Assembly: GCF_021183825.1 (NCBI RefSeq)
Contig: NZ_CP089211.1
Location: 3,888,501-3,952,500, forward strand
Reading direction: 5' to 3'
DNA length: 64,000 nucleotides
DNA from: Sinomicrobium kalidii
Lineage (GTDB): Bacteria > Bacteroidota > Bacteroidia > Flavobacteriales > Flavobacteriaceae
Shown in pieces: positions 16,824 to 24,173 of the stretch. How positions within the stretch are numbered: the stretch's first letter is position 1; every line of letters starts with the position of its first letter. The translations under genes were made by a program, and so were the position numbers. The notes below the pieces were generated by a model. The model saw nothing but the letters and a program-made list of their open reading frames with translations, searched no databases and had not been told where the DNA came from.

Positions 16824-17183
16824 TTAAAATATTTTGGGAATATAGATTATGCATCCCGCAATAACTGCCATAACGGCAGCTATAAAGACGGCCCCCGCGG
16901 AGATGTCCTTTATAATACCGATTTTGTGATGATGGTCCGGGTGAACAAAGTCCGCTATTTTTTCGATAGCCGTGTTTACACCCTCAATACTCATGACCAG
17001 GGCTATGGTAAGCAGTTGCACCATCCACTCCGTTGCGGATATATGAAAGTAAAACCCCGCGACGGTAGCGAGAAGGCCTATGACAAACTGTACCTTGATA
17101 CTGGCTTCCGTTCTGAACAGAAGCAGGGCACCCCTGGCCGCATAGCGGATACTTTTTAGCCTGTTTTTGAGGAAAACCCCCAT
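16824..17183 (-). CDS. Diacylglycerol kinase family protein (DgkA type)
   Basis: A 119-residue membrane protein with three hydrophobic helices and the DgkA signature GVNTAIEKIADFV followed by HHHKIGIIKDISAGAVFIAAVMA, including the catalytic Glu/Asn and metal-binding acidic residues. It phosphorylates a lipid alcohol such as diacylglycerol or undecaprenol at the cytoplasmic face. Gram-positive relatives act on undecaprenol, so the substrate is not certain. It lies between tpx and ftsK on the same strand, a conserved flavobacterial order. Confidence 0.9.
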   Translation of the reverse strand: MGVFLKNRLKSIRYAARGALLLFRTEASIKVQFVIGLLATVAGFYFHISATEWMVQLLTIALVMSIEGVNTAIEKIADFVHPDHHHKIGIIKDISAGAVFIAAVMAVIAGCIIYIPKIF

Positions 17184-17264
17184 TTTTATAGTGTTGGAAA
17201 GCTGAAAAAAGACAGTTGACAGCCAGGAGAGACTGCCAACTGCCGGTTATTTTTTTGAAATGAA

Positions 17265-17765
17265 TTACTTCAACGCCGTGAGGGCGGCATCATAATCGGG
17301 TTCGTCAACGGTTTCCGAAACCTGCTGGGCGTGGACTACCTTGCCGTCTTCGTCAATAACCACGACAGACCTGGAAAGCAACCCGGAGAGCGGACCGTCA
17401 ACAAATTCCACTCCGTAATCCTTGCCGAAGTTGCGCTCCCGGAAATCGGACAGTGTGATAACATTGTCCAGGCCCTCAGCGCCACAAAAACGGGCCTGGG
17501 CAAAAGGCAGATCGCGGGAAACACACAGTACGGCAGTGTTTTCCAGGGCAGATGCTTCCCGGTTAAATTTTCGTACGGATGCGGCGCAAGTGCCGGTATC
17601 CACGCTCGGGAAGATGTTCAGCACAACCTTTTTTCCCTTGAAGTCCTGAAGGGAGGCCGAAGACAGGTCGCTTTTTACCAGTGAAAAATCCGGTGCTTTT
17701 TGATTTACTCCAGGCAGTTCGCCTGCGGTGTTAATTGCATTTCCTTTTAGTGTTACTGTTGCCAT
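17265..17765 (-). CDS. tpx: Thiol peroxidase (atypical 2-Cys peroxiredoxin)
   Basis: A 166-residue Tpx. The peroxidatic Cys is residue 60 in [16 protein letters not shown], and the resolving Cys is residue 94 in [14 protein letters not shown], the exact spacing of Tpx enzymes. It detoxifies peroxides using thioredoxin. It belongs to a group with a thioredoxin-like protein, DUF6952 and a second peroxiredoxin upstream on the same strand, so electron supply from the neighbouring thioredoxin is likely by context. An additional Cys 81 is present and has no known role here. Confidence 0.95.
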   Translation of the reverse strand: MATVTLKGNAINTAGELPGVNQKAPDFSLVKSDLSSASLQDFKGKKVVLNIFPSVDTGTCAASVRKFNREASALENTAVLCVSRDLPFAQARFCGAEGLDNVITLSDFRERNFGKDYGVEFVDGPLSGLLSRSVVVIDEDGKVVHAQQVSETVDEPDYDAALTALK

Positions 17766-17948
17766 ATTTTAATTTTTTTTGATTTATCAGGTATTTTTTC
17801 GGGAAAGATAACGGTTTTCCCGGAGTGTCTGAGAGTGGTAAAGATAACCAAACTTTAAGGAAAAACCCGGGAGCCTGAAAAGAAAAAATCCCCTTTCCCG
17901 AAAAGAGAAAGAGGATGATCAGCAATTTTTTCCCAACCGGGTGGCCCG

Positions 17949-18206
17949 CTATTTGTCAATGGAGCCGAGGACCCTGCCCATAAAAGTGTTGAGGGCCTCT
18001 TTTCGCGGCATGCCGTCCTTCACCATTTTATCTACTTCCACGGCGCCGTACATATTGGAGATCAGTTCTCCTATAACATCCAGTTCTTCATCCTTCAGGG
18101 AAGGAACTTCGGTGAGCGCTTCCAGGGTTTCTATGGTTTCGATCACATAGTCCTGGTCGTTTTCTTCTATGAAGTTCGCCAGATGTTTGATTATCGGTAA
18201 TTTCAT
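17949..18206 (-). CDS. DUF6952 family small protein
   Basis: An 85-residue acidic, mostly helical protein (IKHLANFIEENDQDYVIETIETLEAL; GELISNMYGAVEVDKMVKDGMPRKEAL). It has no signal peptide, no Cys and no metal motif. The family is confined to Bacteroidetes and is usually found between thioredoxin and peroxiredoxin genes, as here. Its constant position suggests a helper in thiol redox defence, but no function is known. Confidence 0.82.
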   Translation of the reverse strand: MKLPIIKHLANFIEENDQDYVIETIETLEALTEVPSLKDEELDVIGELISNMYGAVEVDKMVKDGMPRKEALNTFMGRVLGSIDK

Positions 18207-18301
18207 GTGTTCCTTTTTTTGACAGCGGACGGGTGGCCGATGACAGATATTTTCCGAAATGTTACAGCCATCATCCGTCGCCGGTCATCTGCTCAACTGA
18301 A

Positions 18302-18610
18302 TTACTTGTTTTCTTCGATAAACGATTTTAAAACGTCGGTCTTGTTGGTCTGCACCTGGTTCACCAGTTGTCCGTTCCTGAAAGCGGCAAAAGTGGGGAG
18401 ATTGTCCACGCTGGCCAGTTTTCTGGATTCGGGGAATTTTTCCGCATCTGCCACGACAAAAGCCGCATTTTCGGTTTCCGAAGCAAACTTTTTGAACTTA
18501 GGCTTCATAATCCGGCAATTTCCGCACCAACCGGCTGAATATTGAACAAATACCGTATCGTTTCCGCCTACGATTTCAGACAAGTTGTCTTTATCTAATT
18601 CCTGTATCAT
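18302..18610 (-). CDS. Thioredoxin family protein
   Basis: A 102-residue cytosolic thioredoxin fold with the active site SAGWCGNCRIMKPKF (Cys 29 and Cys 32) and the cis-Pro loop NLPTFAAF. The dipeptide between the cysteines is Gly-Asn rather than Gly-Pro, which usually shifts the redox potential. It lies between peroxiredoxin and DUF6952 genes on the same strand and is probably the electron donor for the two peroxidases on either side; this is inference from position. Confidence 0.92.
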   Translation of the reverse strand: MIQELDKDNLSEIVGGNDTVFVQYSAGWCGNCRIMKPKFKKFASETENAAFVVADAEKFPESRKLASVDNLPTFAAFRNGQLVNQVQTNKTDVLKSFIEENK

Positions 18611-18771
18611 ATGCTCTCCGTTAAATTAAATTTCCAAATGCCAGGGAAGGTGAAAGTATCCCGATTTCACCGTTACCGGTATTTTACATTATTAAAATAA
18701 GGTTTTATAATTACGCGGTGAAATCGGGAAACCAAACACCAAAAACTCAGAACTTAAAGTCTTTAGTATCC

Positions 18772-19410
18772 TTAGTTTGCACTCAGGTACTCGGCAACTC
18801 CCGTTCTGGTTGCAGACATTGCTTCTTTACCGTCTTCCCAGTTGGCGGGACAAACTTCCCCGTTTTTCTGTACATGACTGTAAGCGTCAATAAGGCGTAA
18901 AAATTCATTTACATTCCGTCCTACGGGCATGTGGTTTACACTTTCGTGAAATACGGTACCTTCTTCGTCAATAAGGAAAGTAGCCCTGTAGGTTACATTG
19001 TCACCTTCGTATACATAGGAATCGGTCTCTTCGTTATAAACTTCGGACTGCAGGTCGAGTATGCGCAACATGTTGGCCAGATTACGGTTGCTGTCTGCAA
19101 GAAGGGGGTAGGTAACACCTTCTATACCTCCGTTGTCCTTGGAAGTATTGAGCCATGCAAAGTGTACTTCGGCGGTATCGCAGGAAGCACCTATAACAAC
19201 AGTGTTTCTTTTTTCGAATTCCGGTAAAGCCGCCTGGAAAGCGTGCAATTCCGTAGGACATACGAAAGTAAAGTCTTTCGGATACCAGAACAGGATCACC
19301 TTTTTGTTGTTTTTTACTGCTTCTTCCAATACATTCACCTTGAATGTATCACCCATGTCGCTCATAGCGTCCACAGCTATGTTTGGGAACTTTTTACCTA
19401 CTAATGCCAT
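18772..19410 (-). CDS. Peroxiredoxin (AhpC/Prx1 class, typical 2-Cys)
   Basis: A 212-residue peroxidase. The peroxidatic Cys is residue 51 in KDFTFVCPTELHAFQ, and the resolving Cys lies in EVCPANWEDGKEAM near residue 171. VNHMPVGRNVNEFLRL is the usual dimer/decamer region. It reduces hydrogen and organic peroxides in the cytoplasm. It heads the group peroxiredoxin / thioredoxin / DUF6952 / thiol peroxidase. A minus-strand TATTTTTG at 19447-19454 is a possible -7 box 37 bases upstream. Confidence 0.95.
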   Translation of the reverse strand: MALVGKKFPNIAVDAMSDMGDTFKVNVLEEAVKNNKKVILFWYPKDFTFVCPTELHAFQAALPEFEKRNTVVIGASCDTAEVHFAWLNTSKDNGGIEGVTYPLLADSNRNLANMLRILDLQSEVYNEETDSYVYEGDNVTYRATFLIDEEGTVFHESVNHMPVGRNVNEFLRLIDAYSHVQKNGEVCPANWEDGKEAMSATRTGVAEYLSAN

Positions 19411-19681
19411 AGATAGTATTTTTTATTGGTTAAAATTTATCTACTGCAAAAATAGCATAGTATCCCGTCCTGACATATCACGATAGATTATAATATTTTA
19501 TGGGTTGATAGAGGTTCTTAATGACGTTAGAAAAGGAGGGTGTTTTTTGTGTATTTGTTTGATAAATGACCTTTAAGTTGTCAGGTTGGGAATTTTATAT
19601 GTAAATGATAAAAAGATTATTTTTTTATTTGTGACTTTCCTGTTTTGTTTTTTGTTCCGGTCCTTTGACGGTATTGGCGGG

Positions 19682-21142
19682 TTATTTTTTAGCGAGCTGT
19701 CTGATCTTGATGCGGAATGCGGCAAAGAACAGGGTCATGAACGGGCTGAGCCAGTTGAATATGGCATATCCGGCATAAGCTGCCGGAGAAACCCCCAGAA
19801 CACCACTGTGATAGGCCCCACAGGTATTCCACGGGATCAAAACGGAAGTTACGGTACCGGAATCTTCCAGGCTCCTGCTCAGGTTTTCCGGGGCCAGTCC
19901 CTTATCCCTATAAGCTTTTGCAAACATTTTTCCCGGAACCACAATCGCCAAATACTGGTCTGATGCCGTGGCATTGAGTGCAAGGCAACTGGCCACCGTG
20001 CTGGCGAACAACCCGAATGTAGTGTGGAACAATTTTAAAAGACTGTCCGTTATTCTGGCCAGTGCACCAATAGCTTCCATAACGCCGCCGAATACCATGG
20101 CACAGATAATGAGCCATATGGTGCCCAGCATGCCGGCCATGCCCCCGGCAGAGAACAGTTCATTGAGCGCGGGATTTGAAGTTTCCACGGCTGTGTCTAT
20201 GGTAATGGCATCCATAACCCCTCTGTAAGCGGAATGAAATGTAAGTGAATCTTCCCCGGCTATACGGACGATGATCTCCGGCTGAAAAATAATGGCAAAG
20301 GCACCGCCGAGCAGGGTGCCGATAAGCAGGGCTATGAGCGGTTGTGTTTTTCTTATGATCATGAGAATAACAAGCGCTGGGACAATAAATAACCAGGGAG
20401 AGATGTAGAAAGCTTCATCAATGGCAGCCAGGATACCTTGCGTATCCGGTTTTCCCGTGGTGTCTATCGTAAATCCGAGGATTATAAACACGATTAAAGT
20501 GACGGTTATGGTCGGTACGGTTGTAAAGGACATATAACGGATATGTGTAAAAAGATCGGTACCTGCCATGGCGGGGGCGAGATTGGTAGTATCGCTGAGC
20601 GGCGACATTTTATCGCCGAAATAAGCTCCCGAGAGTACGGCACCTGCCGTCATTCCCAGCGAAATGCCCAGTGCTTCACCGATACCTATCAATGCGATGC
20701 CCACGGTAGCCGAGGTTGTCCAGCTGCTTCCCGTGGCCACGGAAATAATGGCACAGATAATAACACAGGCGGCCAGGAATATCGTGGGGTTTAGTATTTG
20801 CAGACCGTAATAGATCATGGAAGGAATAATGCCGCTTACCAGCCATGTCCCCGAAAGCGCGCCCACCATCAGCAGGATTAAAATGGCCCCTGTAGTGGAT
20901 TTCACGTTCTGGGCCACTTCGTCCATCATACGGCTGTAAGAAACCTTGTTGGCAAACCCTACTATGGCTGCAACCGCAGCACCGAGCAAAAGGATAAACT
21001 GGTTAGACCCGGAAAGGGCATCGTCCTTATAAACAAAAAGAACGTTGTATGCCAGCATTCCTATGAGTGCAAATACGGGGATAAGGGCTTCCCAAATAGA
21101 CAGTTCCTTGTTCTCTATAATTTTATTGTCTTTGTCTTCCAT
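19682..21142 (-). CDS. nhaC: Na+/H+ antiporter NhaC family
   Basis: A 486-residue transporter with about 11-12 membrane helices, starting at the ATG at 21142 (MEDKDNKIIENKELSIWEAL); an earlier in-frame start at 21172 is possible but adds a polar extension not typical of the family. Signature blocks are ATGSSWTTSATVGIALIGIGEALG, AGAVLSGAYFGDKMSPLSDTTNLAPA and the C-terminal SRSLEDSGTVTSVLIPWNTCGAY. It exports Na+ in exchange for protons at the cytoplasmic membrane and would help in salt and alkaline stress, which fits a marine or saline host. It is a single gene. Confidence 0.93.
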   Translation of the reverse strand: MEDKDNKIIENKELSIWEALIPVFALIGMLAYNVLFVYKDDALSGSNQFILLLGAAVAAIVGFANKVSYSRMMDEVAQNVKSTTGAILILLMVGALSGTWLVSGIIPSMIYYGLQILNPTIFLAACVIICAIISVATGSSWTTSATVGIALIGIGEALGISLGMTAGAVLSGAYFGDKMSPLSDTTNLAPAMAGTDLFTHIRYMSFTTVPTITVTLIVFIILGFTIDTTGKPDTQGILAAIDEAFYISPWLFIVPALVILMIIRKTQPLIALLIGTLLGGAFAIIFQPEIIVRIAGEDSLTFHSAYRGVMDAITIDTAVETSNPALNELFSAGGMAGMLGTIWLIICAMVFGGVMEAIGALARITDSLLKLFHTTFGLFASTVASCLALNATASDQYLAIVVPGKMFAKAYRDKGLAPENLSRSLEDSGTVTSVLIPWNTCGAYHSGVLGVSPAAYAGYAIFNWLSPFMTLFFAAFRIKIRQLAKK

Positions 21143-21285
21143 ATACGTTAAAAGTTGTAGCGGCCCGGGCATGCTTTTCGGTATAACAGGTGCCTTTTTC
21201 TTTCTTTACCCGGATTTTAGAGGCTGTAATAATACGATTTTGCAGAAATGTATACAAGTTTTATTAGAAAGTGAGAGGGTGAGAA

Positions 21286-21648
21286 TTATTTTTCATAGGT
21301 GGACTTTATTTTTGATACGATTTTCAATATTTCGGTACCTCCGGAAGATAACTCATGCAATTCAGCAACGTTACCTGTCCCGGATTTTTTCAGGAGTTCA
21401 TCGGCTTTTTCTACTACGATGCAGATGTTGGCATAACGTTCTCTTGCGGAGCGTCCCCGGCAGAAGGCCCTGAAGTTTGCTCCAACCGAAGTGGACGACT
21501 TCGCTGATTGATAGCTAACTATTTTGGTAGCAACATTTTTTTGAAGCATTTCCCAAAAGTCCAACACCTGCACAGCATGTTCCAATGTACGGTTTCTCAT
21601 CTGCTCGTTAAATTCCGCATTTGTCATATAATCTTCTGACATTCTCAT
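21286..21648 (-). CDS. Four-helix-bundle protein (23S rRNA intervening-sequence protein family)
   Basis: About 120 residues, all-helical, with the family pattern KIVSYQSAKSSTSVGANFRAFCRGRSARERYANICIVVEKADELLKK. Proteins of this family form pentamers in known structures and are found either inside 23S rRNA genes or as free-standing genes; the function is unknown. The start given is ATG at 21648, just after the stop codon of the lyase gene (21653); a TTG start at 21663 would overlap it. The very tight junction indicates translational coupling to the lyase gene, an unusual partner. Confidence 0.8.
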   Translation of the reverse strand: MRMSEDYMTNAEFNEQMRNRTLEHAVQVLDFWEMLQKNVATKIVSYQSAKSSTSVGANFRAFCRGRSARERYANICIVVEKADELLKKSGTGNVAELHELSSGGTEILKIVSKIKSTYEK

Positions 21649-21652
21649 CCAT

Positions 21653-22849
21653 TCATATCCCAAGGGCTTTCATGCATGCTTTCATCATGTCATAGGTTCG
21701 TTCGATGTCATTGTCAAGGCCGATGGAAAAACGGATAAGTCCGTCGGTAAGGCCCATTTGCTTTTGTTCTTCGGGAGCTATTTCCGATGAGGTGGAAGTC
21801 CCGGGGGCGCTGAAAAGCGTTTTGTAAAACCCGAGGCTTACGGCCAGGTAGCCCAGATTGCTGTGTTGCATGCGTTCCATCAGGGCATTGGCCTTGTCAA
21901 GCGATCCCACATCAAGGGTCATCATCCCCCCGAAGCCGTATTCGGGGTTCATCTGCTTTTTCATGGTTTCATGTCCGGGATGGGATTCCAGCCCGGGATA
22001 AACGACGCGAAAACCGTCTTTTTCAAACTGCCTGGCAAGGAACAGGGCATTTTCACTGTGTTTTTTTATCCGGATGTGCAGGGTTCTGAGGTTTTTAAGT
22101 ACAGATGCCGCTCTCAGGCTGTCCATGGTACTGCCTAAAAGCATCCCTGCGCCGTCATTGACATCTTTCAGGGACAGGCAGAACTCCTTGCTGCCGCAAA
22201 CCGCACCGCCCACACAGTCGCTGCTGCCGTTGATGAATTTCGTAAGGCTGTGGATAACCACATCCGCACCGTGTTGTGCCGGGGCTATGGTGAGCGGGGA
22301 AAATGTATTGTCTATAACCAGCGGAATATTGTGTTTTTTGGCAATAGCGGCCAATGCCTTGATATCGGCTATTTCCAGCAAGGGGTTGCTTACCGCTTCG
22401 CAATAGAGCATTCTGGTCTTTTCGGTAATGGCCGCTTCCACTTTTTCGGCTGAAGTGATATCCACAAAGGAGGTTTGAATATTCAGCCGGGGCAGGAAAT
22501 TCTTCAGAAAGGCATAGGAACCCCCGTAAACCGTTCTTCCCGAAACTATGTGGCTCCCCGCATCGCAGCATTGCAGGATAACGGCGGTAATGGCTCCCAT
22601 ACCGCTGGCGGTGACATTGGCCGTTTCCGTACCTTCCAGGGCCGCGAGCGCTTCGCCCAGGTAAAGATTGGAAGGTGAGGAATGCCTTGAATACAGGTAA
22701 CAGCCTTCCGTATTGCCTTCAAAAGTATCGAACATGGTCTTGGCCGAAAGAAAAGTGTAAGTGGACGAATCGGAAACGGAGGGGTTTACTCCGCCGAATT
22801 CACCGAAATATTGCAGGTCTTGTATCTTATTTGCAGGGTCAAATGCCAT
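21653..22849 (-). CDS. Cys/Met-metabolism PLP-dependent enzyme, methionine gamma-lyase-like
   Basis: A 398-residue fold-type I PLP enzyme when started at the ATG at 22849 (MAFDPANKIQDLQYF); a longer frame to 22960 is poorly conserved in composition and AT-rich. Key blocks: SRHSSPSNLYLGEALAALEG, VTASGMGAITAV, LVIDNTFSPLTIAP, DVVIHSLTKFINGSSDCVGG with the Schiff-base Lys in SLTKF, and the C-terminal LIRFSIGLDNDIERT. It may cleave methionine (gamma-lyase) or act in trans-sulfuration or homocysteine formation; these subfamilies cannot be separated by eye. MetE is 1.3 kb away, which fits sulfur amino-acid metabolism. Confidence 0.88.
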   Translation of the reverse strand: MAFDPANKIQDLQYFGEFGGVNPSVSDSSTYTFLSAKTMFDTFEGNTEGCYLYSRHSSPSNLYLGEALAALEGTETANVTASGMGAITAVILQCCDAGSHIVSGRTVYGGSYAFLKNFLPRLNIQTSFVDITSAEKVEAAITEKTRMLYCEAVSNPLLEIADIKALAAIAKKHNIPLVIDNTFSPLTIAPAQHGADVVIHSLTKFINGSSDCVGGAVCGSKEFCLSLKDVNDGAGMLLGSTMDSLRAASVLKNLRTLHIRIKKHSENALFLARQFEKDGFRVVYPGLESHPGHETMKKQMNPEYGFGGMMTLDVGSLDKANALMERMQHSNLGYLAVSLGFYKTLFSAPGTSTSSEIAPEEQKQMGLTDGLIRFSIGLDNDIERTYDMMKACMKALGI

Positions 22850-23132
22850 GAGAATCGGTTTTAAATTATTGAGGTTGCAATCTACCGAAACCGTTACATT
22901 TTGACAAGTTATTTTTTTGTTATTGATAATTTTTTTGAAAAATAACCGCTTATGTTTCAATAACAGGCTTTAAAAACGACTTTTTTTTACGTTATGTTTA
23001 ATATGTGTGTTTTTGTTTCATGGAAATTTTCAGTGGAAATATTAGTTATTCTGAAGATAAAATCTTACATTAGAACTTAGGACACCTGCTCTTTCAGGCA
23101 GAAAATACAAACCGTAATTAAAAATCTACCCG

Positions 23133-24128
23133 ATGCAAAAAGAATTTAAAGCTCCGGTACCAAAATATCCCTGGTCCTATTTTATCGGTCCCTTTGCCGA
23201 ATCTCTTTATAGTGAAGAACGCCAATGGATAGATACCGATTATACTTTTATGTCCGGACCTACAAGAGAAAGGTACAAACGGCATGGCCTGGTACAGGCG
23301 GCATCTTATATGTTCCCCGCGGCAAAAACCATGGAACAGCTTCGCCCTATAGCCCGGTTTATGGTGTGGTTAACATTATATGATGACTATTACGAGGTTT
23401 GTCCTGTGGATGAATTAGAGCATATCAGAGACCATATAATGGATGTAATGCTGGGCAAAGCCCCTGAAGAGGGCGATATAGGCCTCATAAAGCAGGTAGC
23501 AAAAAGCAGGGAAGAATTCAAACCTTTTGTTTCAGACTACTGGTTTGAACGGTGGGCACAAAATTTTTACCGCTATACCACGTATGGTATAATGGAAGAA
23601 ACACCTTATAAGTTATCCAAACAATATCCCACCTTAGACAACCTCCTGCTCATCCGGGAATATTCGATATCTATGTACCCTTACGGTGATCCTGTAGAGC
23701 CTTCTATTGGTTATATAGTACCGAGACACGTTTCCGAACACCCGGTTATAGAACGCCTTAAAATGTTGATGTGCCGTATTATGGCTATCCAAAATGATTT
23801 TGCTTCCCTGGAAAAAGAGCTTTTGGTGGATACAGAACTTTTAAATATAGTGTTTGTTCTACAGCATCAATATAAAATATCATTAGAGGAGGCCTGTGCA
23901 GAGGCCATGAATATACACGATGCATATGTCGAGGAATTTGACCGTCTCTATAGGAATTTGTCTGATTATGACTTCTACAATGAAGAGGTGGAAAGATTTG
24001 TATACCATATGATACTGATGATAACAGGGTTGGGGGCGTGGTATCAGCAAGGAATTTCTGATCGTTATACCGTTCCCGGGGCATTCCCGAAACCTGAATA
24101 TGGTAAAAACATGAATAGTGCAAAATAA
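23133..24128 (+). CDS. Class I terpene synthase (sesqui- or diterpene cyclase type)
   Basis: A 331-residue all-helical terpene cyclase of bacterial size. The aspartate-rich metal motif is WLTLYDDYYEV (Asp 84, Asp 85, Glu 88), the pyrophosphate-sensor Arg is Arg 175 in LLLIREYSISMYP, the second metal site NSE is NDFASLEKE (Asn 221, Ser 225, Glu 229), and the C-terminal RY pair is Arg 311-Tyr 312 in GISDRYTVPG. All catalytic parts are present, so the enzyme should ionise a prenyl diphosphate and cyclise it. The product cannot be predicted. No prenyltransferase, cytochrome P450, methyltransferase or transporter is next to it. No exact promoter match was recognised in the 283 bp upstream gap. Confidence 0.9.
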   Translation: MQKEFKAPVPKYPWSYFIGPFAESLYSEERQWIDTDYTFMSGPTRERYKRHGLVQAASYMFPAAKTMEQLRPIARFMVWLTLYDDYYEVCPVDELEHIRDHIMDVMLGKAPEEGDIGLIKQVAKSREEFKPFVSDYWFERWAQNFYRYTTYGIMEETPYKLSKQYPTLDNLLLIREYSISMYPYGDPVEPSIGYIVPRHVSEHPVIERLKMLMCRIMAIQNDFASLEKELLVDTELLNIVFVLQHQYKISLEEACAEAMNIHDAYVEEFDRLYRNLSDYDFYNEEVERFVYHMILMITGLGAWYQQGISDRYTVPGAFPKPEYGKNMNSAK

Positions 24129-24130
24129 AA

Positions 24131-24154
24131 GAGGTTGTCTAAAATGACAACCTC
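24131..24154 (-). terminator. Terminator of metE, probably shared with the terpene synthase gene
   Basis: Perfect 9-bp stem GAGGTTGTC / GACAACCTC with a TAAAAT loop. On the minus strand it is followed by TTTTATTTTG, a good U-rich tail, and lies 20 bases after the metE stop. On the plus strand the tail is poor. Confidence 0.8.
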
Positions 24155-24173
24155 TCAAATATAAAATTAAAGC

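Noticed and set aside
19586..19963. 125-codon plus-strand frame
   Set aside because: It overlaps the 3' end of the NhaC antiporter on the other strand and has no domain signs.
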